Below, one piece after another: positions 21,350 through 28,797 of a stretch of 64,000 nucleotides of DNA. Source of the DNA: Mycolicibacterium hippocampi (GTDB taxonomy: Bacteria; Actinomycetota; Actinomycetes; Mycobacteriales; Mycobacteriaceae); NCBI RefSeq assembly GCF_010723735.1, contig NZ_BLLB01000002.1, positions 186,001-250,000 of the forward strand, in the 5' to 3' direction. Position numbers and translations under genes: made by a program. The notes under the pieces were generated by a model. It searched no databases and was not told where the DNA came from. It saw nothing but the letters and a program-made list of their open reading frames with translations. Within the stretch, counting starts at the first letter, position 1. Each line of letters starts with the position of its first letter.

Positions 21350-21928
21350 GTGCCCGACGCCCCTTCGGACCGGTCTGCCGACACCTCGGTCCCGGTCCAT
21401 CCGCCCATCGCGGCGCGGTGGAGTCCGCGCGCGTTCGACCCTGACGACGAGCTGTCCGACGGCGATCTGAGAGCGCTGCTGGAGGCGGCCCGCTGGGCTC
21501 CCACCTGGGGCGGACGTCAGCCCGTGCGGTTCGTCGTCGGACGTCGCGGCGACGAGGTGTTCACCACCGTCGCGGGGTTCCTCAGGCGCGGGAACAGCTA
21601 CGCCAAGGTCGCCGCAGCGTTGATCCTGCTGTGCGCAGACGAAGGCGAGGATTCCAAGACCGCCCGGTACTCCGCGGTCGACGCCGGGGCCGCGATGGCC
21701 AACCTGTCGATCGAGGCGGTTGCGCGGGGATTGATCGTGCATCCCATGGCCGGCTTCTACCCGGAGCAGGCGATCGACGCGTTCGGGCTGCCCGACGGGC
21801 TCACGCCACTGGTGGTTATCGCGGTCGGCAGGCTGGGCGACTACTCCGAGGTGGACCCGGAGATCGCCGAACGCGACCGGCGGCCGCGCGAACGTCTCCC
21901 GCTGAACGAGGTCGTCCTCAACTGGTAA
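21350..21928 (+). CDS. nitroreductase-family flavoprotein
   Basis: This 192-residue protein begins at GTG 21350 and has the nitroreductase fold pattern: RWSPRAFDPDDELSDGDLRALLEAARWAPTWGGRQP holds the FMN-binding Arg-Ser and the Ala-Pro-Thr loop. NSYAKVAAALILL and the C-terminal PLVVIAVGRLGD follow. Such proteins bind FMN and reduce nitro groups, quinones or enones with NAD(P)H. A -10-like TAGCGT at 21337-21342 places the transcription start at about the first base of the GTG, so the mRNA may be leaderless. It is divergent from ask, and its stop codon lies inside the operator of the following arsR gene. Confidence 0.88.
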   Translation: MPDAPSDRSADTSVPVHPPIAARWSPRAFDPDDELSDGDLRALLEAARWAPTWGGRQPVRFVVGRRGDEVFTTVAGFLRRGNSYAKVAAALILLCADEGEDSKTARYSAVDAGAAMANLSIEAVARGLIVHPMAGFYPEQAIDAFGLPDGLTPLVVIAVGRLGDYSEVDPEIAERDRRPRERLPLNEVVLNW

Positions 21929-21958
21929 GTGGTAACTTACCGTTAGTGGACACTTACC
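21924..21958 (+). promoter_or_regulatory. arsR-operon operator with three ACTTACC elements and a -10 inside the palindrome
   Basis: GGTAAGT (21924-21930) and ACTTACC (21935-21941) form a perfect inverted repeat with a 4-nt spacer. A third ACTTACC lies at 21952-21958. A -10-like TAACTT (21933-21938) is embedded in the palindrome and sits 7 nt before the arsR GTG at 21946, so the transcript is probably leaderless and repressor binding would cover the -10. The nitroreductase stop is within the first arm. Confidence 0.65.
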
Positions 21959-22281
21959 AAGCCCCGGGGGATCCGTGGCACGCGCTTGCCGACGGCACCC
22001 GGCGCGCCATCGTCGAGCGGCTCGCACAGGCCCCCTGCGCGGTCGGTGAGCTGGCCCGCGATCTGCCCGTCAGCCGGCCCGCGGTGTCCCAGCACCTCAA
22101 GGTGCTCAAATGTGCGGGCCTGGTCACCGACCGCGCGACCGGGACACGGCGCGTCTACCAACTGGACCCCGGCGGCATCGCGGCGCTGCGCGCCGACCTC
22201 GACCGCTACTGGGCACAGGCGCTCGCCGGCTTCAAGCAGGCAGTCGAGGACTCAGCAGACCACCCCGAGGAGGCCTTGTGA
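21946..22281 (+). CDS. ArsR-family regulator, SRPBCC-operon type
   Basis: This 111-residue winged-helix protein shows the classic ArsR DNA-binding segment CAVGELARDLPVSRPAVSQHLKVLKCAGLV followed by the wing TGTRRVYQLDP; the block is quoted only to its key residues Ser-Arg-Pro-Ala-Val-Ser-Gln-His. Its single Cys pair is not arranged like the arsenic sensors. It belongs with the regulators that precede an AHSA1/SRPBCC gene, as here, with a 4-nt overlap. Its own operator overlaps the start codon, so autoregulation is likely. The inducer is unknown. Confidence 0.92.
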   Translation: MDTYQAPGDPWHALADGTRRAIVERLAQAPCAVGELARDLPVSRPAVSQHLKVLKCAGLVTDRATGTRRVYQLDPGGIAALRADLDRYWAQALAGFKQAVEDSADHPEEAL

Positions 22282-22745
22282 CCGAGAGCATTCGGCACCA
22301 GATCGTCGTCGACGCGCCCGTCGAGCGGGCGTTCACGGTGTTCACCGCGCGGTTCGGGGACTTCAAGCCACGCGAACACAACCTGCTCGCCGTCCCCATC
22401 GTCGAGACGGTTTTCGAGCCGGAGGTGGGCGGGCGCATCTACGACGTCGGCAGCGACGGCAGCCGCTGCGAATGGTCTCGGATCCTGGTCTTCGAGCCGC
22501 CGTCGCGGGTGGTGTTCAGCTGGGACATCGGTCCGTCCTGGCAGGTCGAACCCGATCCGGCCAGGACGAGCGAAGTGGAAGTGCGGTTCATCGCCGAGTC
22601 CGCGACCCGCACCCGCGTCGAACTCGAGCACCGCCACCTCGACCGACACGGGCCGGGCTGGCAGTCGGTGGCCGACGGGGTGGCCGGCGACGGCGGATGG
22701 CCGCTGTACCTGCGGCGGTACGAAGAGCTGCTGGCCGGCCGATGA
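22278..22745 (+). CDS. SRPBCC (AHSA1-type) domain protein
   Basis: This 155-residue START/SRPBCC-fold protein starts at GTG 22278, overlapping arsR by 4 nt. It begins with the characteristic IVVDAPVERAFTVFTARFGDFKP. ETVFEPEVGGRIYDVGSDG follows in the middle, then SRVVFSWDIGPSW, and it ends with a helical region (YLRRYEELLAG). Members bind hydrophobic ligands in a deep cavity; the ligand is not known. The ArsR-SRPBCC pair is a common actinobacterial cassette. Confidence 0.9.
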   Translation: MTESIRHQIVVDAPVERAFTVFTARFGDFKPREHNLLAVPIVETVFEPEVGGRIYDVGSDGSRCEWSRILVFEPPSRVVFSWDIGPSWQVEPDPARTSEVEVRFIAESATRTRVELEHRHLDRHGPGWQSVADGVAGDGGWPLYLRRYEELLAGR

Positions 22746-23359
22746 GCGCCGCGCTGATGGACATGGCCCGTGCCGAGCGCCGCGAGCTCGCCGAGTTCCT
22801 GCAGACCCTGAGTCCGCAACAGTGGGAAGCGGCCAGCCTGTGCGCCGGCTGGAGTGTCCGGCACGTGGTCGCGCACATGATCAGCTACGAAGACCTCGGT
22901 GCGAGGGGTCTACTGATGCGGTTCGCGAAGGGCCGGATCCTTCACGCCAACCAGGTCGGTGTCGACGAATACGCCGCACTCACGCCGCAGCAGCTCGTCG
23001 CCTTCCTGGAAGACCACCTGCACCCGCGCGGCTTGACGGCCGGCTTCGGCGGGATGATCGCGCTGGTCGACGCGACCATCCACCACCAGGACATCCGCCG
23101 CCCCCTGGCCTTGCCGCGCTGGATCCCGCCCGATCGGCTGCGCCGGGTGCTCGGGTTCATGCCGGCCAACCCGAGACTGGGGGTGCCGTGGCGGATCAGA
23201 GGACTGCGGTTGTGCGCCGACGACGTGGACTGGGCACACGGCCGAGGACCCGAGGTCGTGGGGACGGGTGAGGCTCTGCTGATGGCGATGGCGGGACGGC
23301 CCGCCGTGCTGGGCGAGCTGACCGGCGCCGGGCACGCCATCCTCGCCACCCGGCTCTGA
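22742..23359 (+). CDS. DinB/maleylpyruvate-isomerase-fold (TIGR03083-like) protein
   Basis: This 205-residue protein starts at ATG 22742, coupled to the SRPBCC gene by a 4-nt overlap. The N-terminal helical bundle has the mycothiol-dependent maleylpyruvate isomerase pattern: a WEAASLCAGWSVRHVVAHM segment with the first metal His, and a later DATIHHQDIRRPL with a His pair. Families of this fold use mycothiol or bind a metal. The specific reaction is unknown. It closes the arsR operon and is convergent with the Ntn hydrolase gene, with no intergenic base. Confidence 0.82.
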   Translation: MSAALMDMARAERRELAEFLQTLSPQQWEAASLCAGWSVRHVVAHMISYEDLGARGLLMRFAKGRILHANQVGVDEYAALTPQQLVAFLEDHLHPRGLTAGFGGMIALVDATIHHQDIRRPLALPRWIPPDRLRRVLGFMPANPRLGVPWRIRGLRLCADDVDWAHGRGPEVVGTGEALLMAMAGRPAVLGELTGAGHAILATRL

Positions 23360-24343
23360 CTACTGCGCGGCCAGGAACCTGAACGGTTCGGCCGGTTCGA
23401 ACTGCCCGCTGGCGTCACCGGCGTAGATGGTCTTCTCCCCCTCGCCCAGGCTCAACCGCAGCGTCGGCGCTCCCTCGGAGAAGTCGAGGTTCTTCAGCTC
23501 CACCCAGAAAGTGTTGGGTGAGAGCGCGGACTCGAAGAAGTAGCGCAGCGACGCGTGGTCGACGACCGTGCGCCACCGGGTCGAGGAGATGTTGGGCTGG
23601 TCGGGCGTCGTGATCCCGAACGGCACCGACACGTTGCGCATCACACTGAACACCGCGGCCGCCGCCAGCAGCGGGTCGGCCGTCTTGGGCACGGCGTTGA
23701 CGTAGAACGACGCCCGCACGAACCGGTCGGCGGCCCGGTTGGTGCCGGGCAGCATCACGGTGCCGCCGATCTCGTCCCAGTACTCGGTGATCGCGAGTTG
23801 CTTGTCGAAGATCGGTGAATTCGTCATCACCTGGTACTGGCGGCCGTGGTGGATCACCTGCTCGCCGTCGATGTACTCGATGATGGCGCTGTCGCCACCG
23901 GCATCCGACAGCGCCAGGTGCACGGTGGCCAGGCGCTCCTGGCCGGGCACCTCCGCGGTCACCACCCGCAGCGGTGTGGCGTTGAGCGCCGTGACGGCCT
24001 CGCCCACCGTGGCGAAGTTGTCGAGCAGGTACTGCGCCCACAGGGCCAGCGACACCGCGGGCCGGTCGCCGGTGTTGGTAGGGTACTGCGATTCCGCCAG
24101 CCACAGCAGGTTGGTGACCAGACCCGCCTCGTTGACGCCGTCGGTCGTGGAGATGTCGTAGCCGCTGGCCACCACGCTGCCGTACTTCGACGTCCACTCC
24201 GCCGAGTCCGGGCCGGCCTCGCCGGTCCGCTGCACGCCCCGTGGGAACGCCCACAGGTTCGTGCCGATCTCGACGCTCCAGTCCATGGAGCGGCCGGTGA
24301 CGACCCGATCGCCTGTCCCGAGGTAGACCACGCGTGTACACAC
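23360..24343 (-). CDS. choloylglycine-hydrolase/penicillin-V-acylase-like Ntn amidase
   Basis: This 327-residue enzyme hydrolyses linear C-N amide bonds. I place the start at GTG 24343 because the next codon is Cys, and in this family the N-terminal Cys left after Met removal is the nucleophile (MCTRVVYLGTGDR). GRSMDW supplies the family Asp, LVTNLLW and VMTNSPIFDKQL supply Asn residues, and ADRFVRASFY supplies the conserved Arg. Substrates in the family include bile salts, penicillin V and acyl-homoserine lactones; none can be chosen here. A signal peptide would need an upstream start and is not convincing, so it is probably cytoplasmic. Confidence 0.9.
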   Translation of the reverse strand: MCTRVVYLGTGDRVVTGRSMDWSVEIGTNLWAFPRGVQRTGEAGPDSAEWTSKYGSVVASGYDISTTDGVNEAGLVTNLLWLAESQYPTNTGDRPAVSLALWAQYLLDNFATVGEAVTALNATPLRVVTAEVPGQERLATVHLALSDAGGDSAIIEYIDGEQVIHHGRQYQVMTNSPIFDKQLAITEYWDEIGGTVMLPGTNRAADRFVRASFYVNAVPKTADPLLAAAAVFSVMRNVSVPFGITTPDQPNISSTRWRTVVDHASLRYFFESALSPNTFWVELKNLDFSEGAPTLRLSLGEGEKTIYAGDASGQFEPAEPFRFLAAQ

Positions 24344-24347
24344 GCGT
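24330..24347. repeat. 18-bp perfect palindrome over the Ntn-amidase start codon
   Basis: ACGCGTGT-AC-ACACGCGT is an inverted repeat with 8-bp arms and a 2-nt spacer. It covers the GTG start of the amidase gene and faces the promoter of the glnT operon. It has the size of a repressor site but could also be a chance product of the coding sequence. Confidence 0.6.
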
Positions 24348-24476
24348 TGCACCGTATCCGCCCCGGTGGTTACCGCCCCGAAACGACGCGCGACCGCGCC
24401 CGTAACACCGACGACTGACTGTCTGTGCAGAGACCGGACAGGCGGGGCCGCCCGCGCTGCGCGCTGTTTCACTCCG

Positions 24477-24485
24477 TGATACTTT
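24477..24485 (+). promoter_or_regulatory. extended -10 promoter for the glnT operon
   Basis: TGATACTTT is an extended -10 (TG-n-TAnnnT). The predicted start of transcription near 24492 leaves a short leader containing the SD AGAGG (24503-24507) for the GTG at 24516. No good -35 is seen. The rest of the 172-nt gap between the divergent genes contains a CTGTC/GACAG pair around 24418-24440 but nothing else I can name. Confidence 0.4.
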
Positions 24486-24515
24486 GATTCCCGATAAGAG
24501 ACAGAGGTGATTCCC

Positions 24516-25841
24516 GTGAACCCCGCGACGCCCGATCTGGCCACCATGGCCGAGAAGTCCGGAACGAAGTTCATCCTGGCGCTGTTCGTGGACCTGCGCG
24601 GGAAACCCTGCGCCAAGCTGGTCCCGGTCGAGGCCGTCGAGATGCTGTCCACCGAGGGCGTCGGCTTCGCCGGTTATGCGGTCGGCGCGATGGGCCAGGA
24701 GCCCAAGGACCCCGACCTGATGGCCATCCCCGACCCGGCGTCGTTCACGCCGATCCCGTTCATCAAGGACGGCCTCGCGATCGTGCACTGTGACCCGCAT
24801 GTCAACGGCCAACCGTGGCCGTACGCGCCGCGGGTCATCCTGCGCTCGCTGGTCGAACAGTGCGCCGACGCCGGGTTCGAACCGTGGGTCGGCGCGGAGG
24901 TCGAGTACTTCCTGCTGCGTCGCGGCGACGACGGCGCCGTGTCGGTCGCCGACTCGGCCGACACCGCCGCCCAACCGTGTTACGACGCGCGCGGGGTGAC
25001 CCGGATGTACGACCACCTCACCGCGGTGTCGACCGCGATGAACCAGCTCGGCTGGTCCAACTACGCCAACGACCACGAGGACGGCAACGGCCAGTTCGAG
25101 CAGAACTTCAAGTTCGCCGAGGCGCTGACCACCGCCGACCGCGTGGTCACGTTGCGCTATCTGTTGTCGATGATCGCCGCCGAGCGTGGGATGGTCGCCA
25201 CCTTCATGCCGAAGCCGTTCACCGACAAGACCGGCAGCGGGCTGCACCTGCACCTGTCGCTGACCAGCGGGGGTTCCCCGGTCTTCCCGGTCGGGTCGGG
25301 CGAGCCGGACGACCGTGGCCTCGGGCTGTCCGACACCGCCTACGGGTTCATCGGCGGCATCCTCGAACACGCCTGCGCGCTGCAGGCGGTCATCGCCCCG
25401 ACCGTCAACTCCTACAAGCGGACCGGCGCCACCTCCACCGCGTCCGGGGCGTCGTGGGCGCCGCGGCTGCCCACCTACGGGGGCAACGACCGGACGCACT
25501 ACATCCGGGTCCCCGACGGCGACCGGGTCGAACTGCGCGGCGGCGATGGTGCCGCCAACCCGTACCTGGCCATCGCGGCCGCCCTCGGCGCCGGGATGGA
25601 CGGCATCAAGCGCAGCACCGATCCGGGTGCGGTCGGCGGCGGTGTCAGCACCAGGGCGCTGCCGCCCACGCTGCTGCACGCCGTGGAGGACTTCGAAGGC
25701 GACGCGGTGGTGACCGGGGTGCTCGACGCCGCCGGGGAGGGTGTCTCCGGCTACTTCGCCACCGTCAAGCGCGAAGAGTTCTTCGCCTACCACAGCGCCG
25801 TCAGCCCATGGGAGATCGACAACTACCTGACGGCATTCTGA
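24516..25841 (+). CDS. glnT: type III glutamine-synthetase-like ligase (GlnT / gamma-glutamylmethylamide synthetase-like)
   Basis: This 441-residue glutamine-synthetase-fold enzyme is GlnT/GMAS-like by length and sequence: KFILALFVDLRGKPCAKLVP at the N-terminus, GAEVEYFLLRRG as a metal-ligand Glu segment, KTGSGLHLHLSL with the His near the active site, and the late NSYKRTGATSTASGASWAP. Type III enzymes join glutamate with ammonia or, in GMAS, with methylamine, using ATP. The start GTG 24516 has AGAGG 8 nt upstream; GTG 24507 is also possible. It leads an operon with three glutamate-synthase-like subunits and an amine-oxidase-like flavoprotein, which favours an amine as substrate over simple ammonia assimilation. 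Confidence 0.88.
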   Translation: MNPATPDLATMAEKSGTKFILALFVDLRGKPCAKLVPVEAVEMLSTEGVGFAGYAVGAMGQEPKDPDLMAIPDPASFTPIPFIKDGLAIVHCDPHVNGQPWPYAPRVILRSLVEQCADAGFEPWVGAEVEYFLLRRGDDGAVSVADSADTAAQPCYDARGVTRMYDHLTAVSTAMNQLGWSNYANDHEDGNGQFEQNFKFAEALTTADRVVTLRYLLSMIAAERGMVATFMPKPFTDKTGSGLHLHLSLTSGGSPVFPVGSGEPDDRGLGLSDTAYGFIGGILEHACALQAVIAPTVNSYKRTGATSTASGASWAPRLPTYGGNDRTHYIRVPDGDRVELRGGDGAANPYLAIAAALGAGMDGIKRSTDPGAVGGGVSTRALPPTLLHAVEDFEGDAVVTGVLDAAGEGVSGYFATVKREEFFAYHSAVSPWEIDNYLTAF

Positions 25842-25866
25842 GCCGGGAACGAAGGGAACGACACGA

Positions 25867-26775
25867 ATGTGCGGGATCGTGGGTTTGCACCTGCGCACCC
25901 CTGAGCTCTACCCCCAGCTCGGGGAGCTGCTCACCGGGATGCTGTGCGAGATGGGGGACCGCGGCAGCGACTCCGCCGGGGTCGCCGTCTACGGAGATCC
26001 GACCTGGTCGCCACCCGGCGAGGGATGCGTCTCGATGGTCGACACCGGCACCGGTGACACCGAGGACATCGCCCGGGTGCGGTCCTCGGTCGGCGCCGCT
26101 CTCGGCAGCGACGTCGACGGTGTCGCGGTGCAGAGCAGCTACCTGCTGTCCGCCGACACCGACTCCGGGGCGCTGCTCGCCGCGGTCCGGTCGGCCTACC
26201 CGCGGGCGCTGATCGCCGGGTTCGGTTCGGACATGGCCGTTCTCAAGGGCGTGGGACATCCGCGGACGCTCACCGAGGGGTGGGGACTGGAGAAGGCGCA
26301 GGGCTGGCAAGGGGTCGGCCACACCCGGATGGCCACCGAGTCGGCCGTGACCCCGTCGGGCTGCCACCCCTACGCGGTCGGACCCGGGCAATGCCTGGTG
26401 CACAACGGCTCCTTCGCCAACCACGCCACGATCCGTCGCGAACTCCGCTCGACAGGAGTGCATTTCGACAGCGAGAACGACACCGAGGTGGGCGCCCGGT
26501 TCATCGCCGAACAACTCGCCGCGGGCCGTGACATCGAGACGGCGCTGAAAACCCTGTGCGCCACCTTTGACGGCTTCTACACGTTGCTGGTCTCCAACCG
26601 CGACTCGTTCGCCGTGGTGCGCGATGCCATCGCCTGCAAACCGGCGGTCATCGCCGAAACCGACGACTGGGTGGCGATGGGCAGCGAATACCGCGCCCTG
26701 GCAGCACTTCCCGGCGTCGGCAGAGCCCGGATCTGGGAACCCGAACCAGAGGTCGTCTACGCATGGAGCAGGTGA
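25867..26775 (+). CDS. class II glutamine amidotransferase subunit (MgsA/GlxB-like)
   Basis: This 302-residue protein starts MCGIVGLHL, so Cys2 becomes the N-terminal nucleophile of a type II (Ntn) glutaminase. Other family residues seen are GDRGSDSAG, VGHTRMATES (with the Arg that holds the substrate carboxylate) and the LVHNGSFANH block. It corresponds to the amidotransferase domain of glutamate synthase made as a separate chain, as in N-methylglutamate synthase MgsA or rhizobial GlxB. Its role would be to release ammonia, or the amine, from a glutamine-like amide for the partner subunits. It overlaps the next gene by 13 nt. Confidence 0.9.
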   Translation: MCGIVGLHLRTPELYPQLGELLTGMLCEMGDRGSDSAGVAVYGDPTWSPPGEGCVSMVDTGTGDTEDIARVRSSVGAALGSDVDGVAVQSSYLLSADTDSGALLAAVRSAYPRALIAGFGSDMAVLKGVGHPRTLTEGWGLEKAQGWQGVGHTRMATESAVTPSGCHPYAVGPGQCLVHNGSFANHATIRRELRSTGVHFDSENDTEVGARFIAEQLAAGRDIETALKTLCATFDGFYTLLVSNRDSFAVVRDAIACKPAVIAETDDWVAMGSEYRALAALPGVGRARIWEPEPEVVYAWSR

Positions 26776-27458
26776 TCGGCATCACGGCCTTCGACCTGGG
26801 CGTCACCGGACTGCGCGACGTCAACGCGGCACTGCATGCACCCGACCTGGCCGGGGAGTTCGTCATCGGGAACCCGGCAGGGGCACACAACGTCGCCGTC
26901 GGCCTGGACGCGCCGATCAAGGTGACGATCGACGGACACGTCGGCTACTACGCGGCCGGGATGAACAAGCGTGCCGAGGTGATCGTCAACGGCAACGCCG
27001 GCACCGGAGTCGCCGAGAACATGATGAGCGGCTCGGTGTGGGTGAAAGGCAACGCCTCGCAGTCGGCAGGCGCGACCGCACACGGCGGGTTGCTCGTCAT
27101 CGAGGGCAGTGCCGCTGCGCGGTGCGGGATCTCGATGAAGGGCGTCGACATCGTCGTCGGCGGCGATGTCGGCCACATGAGCGCATTCATGGCACAGGCC
27201 GGACGCCTGGTGATCCGAGGTGACGCGGGCGAGGCACTGGGTGACTCGATCTACGAGGCACGGCTCTACGTCCGCGGTGACGTCGCCTCCCTCGGCGCCG
27301 ACTGCGTGCCCAAGCCGATGCGCCCCGAGCACCACCGCGAGCTCGAACAACTCTTGAAGGCAGCAGGTTTCGACGACGACGACACAGCCGCCTACACCCG
27401 CTACGGGTCGGCGCGGTCGTTGTATCACTTCCACGTCGACAACGCCGCCGCGTACTAG
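26763..27458 (+). CDS. glutamate-synthase GXGXG-domain subunit (MgsB/GlxC-like)
   Basis: This 231-residue protein is the right-handed beta-helix (GXGXG/FmdC-like) domain that closes the C-terminus of large glutamate synthases, here encoded alone. Repeating Gly-rich turns are visible: VNGNAGTGVAENM, VKGNASQSAGATAHGG, VGGDVGHMSAFMAQAG and IRGDAGEALGDSIYEA. It starts at ATG 26763, inside the end of the amidotransferase gene, and is followed after 10 nt by the FMN subunit. It should be a structural subunit that helps channel the amine. Confidence 0.9.
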   Translation: MEQVIGITAFDLGVTGLRDVNAALHAPDLAGEFVIGNPAGAHNVAVGLDAPIKVTIDGHVGYYAAGMNKRAEVIVNGNAGTGVAENMMSGSVWVKGNASQSAGATAHGGLLVIEGSAAARCGISMKGVDIVVGGDVGHMSAFMAQAGRLVIRGDAGEALGDSIYEARLYVRGDVASLGADCVPKPMRPEHHRELEQLLKAAGFDDDDTAAYTRYGSARSLYHFHVDNAAAY

Positions 27459-27468
27459 GACGGATCCG

Positions 27469-28797
27469 ATGACCTACACCAGCGACGACCGCGCCCGCCT
27501 CGGCCTGCGCGAGTCCGCGACGTTTGACCGGGCCACGATCGCGGCGATCCAGCGGGCGGCCGAGACCGGCATCTACGACATCCGCGGCTGGGGCGCCAAG
27601 AGGCCCCTTCCTCATTTCGACGACCTGTTGTTCCTCGGCGCCTCCATGTCCCGTTACCCGCTCGAGGGCTACCGCGAACGGTGCGCCACCGACGTCGTTC
27701 TCGGCGACCGCTTCGCCAAAAGTCCGCTGCACCTGGATATCCCGGTCACCATCGCCGGGATGAGCTTCGGCGCGCTGTCCGGGCCCGCCAAGGAGGCGCT
27801 CGGCCGCGGAGCCAGCGAGGTCGGCACCTCTACCACGACGGGCGACGGCGGGATGACCCCCGAGGAACGAGGCCAGAGCAAGCACCTCGTCTACCAGTAC
27901 CTGCCGTCGCGCTACGGGATGAACCCCGACGACCTGCGCAAGGCCGACGCCATCGAGATCGTCCTCGGCCAGGGCGCCAAGCCCGGAGGTGGCGGGATGT
28001 TGCTGGGCCAGAAGATCTCCGAACGGGTTGCGGGCATGCGCACTCTGCCGCAGGGCATCGATCAGCGGTCGGCGTGCCGACACCCGGACTGGACCGGACC
28101 CGACGACCTGACCATCAAGATCAACGAACTGCGGGAGATCACCGACTGGTGCAAGCCGGTCTACGTCAAGGTCGGCGCCACCCGCACGTACTACGACGTC
28201 AAGCTCGCGGTGCACGCCGGCGCAGACGTGGTGGTGGTCGACGGGATGCAGGGCGGCACGGCGGCGACCCAGGACGTCTTCATCGAGCACGTCGGAATCC
28301 CGACGCTCGCGGCGATCCCGCAGGCCGTGCAGGCGCTGCAGGAACTGGGTGTTCACAGAAGAGTCCAACTCATCGTCTCCGGTGGCATCCGCAACGGCGC
28401 CGACGTCGCCAAGGCGCTCGCCCTGGGCGCCGATGCCGTCGCCATCGGCACCGCGGCGCTGATCGCCCTCGGTGACAACCACCCCCGCTACGCCGCCGAG
28501 TACCAGAAGATCGGCAGCGCAGCGGGCTTCTACGACGACTACCAGGACGGCAACGACCCCGCGGGGATCAGCACGCAGGATCCCGAACTCTCGGCCCGGT
28601 TCGACCCGGTCGCCGGGGGCCACCGGCTGGCGAACTACCTGCGGGTGCTGACGATGGAGGCCCAGACCATCGCCAGGGCGTGCGGCAAGTCGCACGTGTG
28701 CCACCTCGAGCCCGACGACCTCGTCGCGGTCAGCATCGAGGCTGCGGCGATGGCCCGGGTTCCGCTTGCCGGCACCGACTGGATACCGGGCACATGA
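27469..28797 (+). CDS. FMN-binding glutamate-synthase-like subunit (MgsC/GlxD-like)
   Basis: This 442-residue protein is the central TIM-barrel domain of glutamate synthase. It has AGMSFGALSGPAKEALGRG, TTTGDGGM, GQGAKPGGGGMLLGQKI, the FMN loops VDGMQGGTAATQ and VSGGIRNGADVAKALALGAD, and a C-terminal ARACGKSHVCHLEP. Only two of the cysteines expected for a 3Fe-4S cluster are seen there, so the cluster may be absent or changed. It would reductively transfer an amine onto 2-oxoglutarate. The 3' end overlaps the flavoenzyme start by 4 nt. No GltD (NADPH) subunit is nearby. Confidence 0.9.
   Translation: MTYTSDDRARLGLRESATFDRATIAAIQRAAETGIYDIRGWGAKRPLPHFDDLLFLGASMSRYPLEGYRERCATDVVLGDRFAKSPLHLDIPVTIAGMSFGALSGPAKEALGRGASEVGTSTTTGDGGMTPEERGQSKHLVYQYLPSRYGMNPDDLRKADAIEIVLGQGAKPGGGGMLLGQKISERVAGMRTLPQGIDQRSACRHPDWTGPDDLTIKINELREITDWCKPVYVKVGATRTYYDVKLAVHAGADVVVVDGMQGGTAATQDVFIEHVGIPTLAAIPQAVQALQELGVHRRVQLIVSGGIRNGADVAKALALGADAVAIGTAALIALGDNHPRYAAEYQKIGSAAGFYDDYQDGNDPAGISTQDPELSARFDPVAGGHRLANYLRVLTMEAQTIARACGKSHVCHLEPDDLVAVSIEAAAMARVPLAGTDWIPGT

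Noticed and set aside
23415..25898. Very long open frame on the minus strand across the amidase and ligase genes
   Set aside because: Its residues are Arg/Gly/Pro-rich with no motif, and the opposite-strand and overlapping genes have full family signatures. Long antisense frames are expected in such GC-rich DNA. The same applies to 6437-7867.
25867..28797. Ordinary assimilatory glutamate synthase split by mutation
   Set aside because: Each part has its own start, clean ends and family-typical length, matching known separate subunits. GltD is absent and the neighbours are amine-related.
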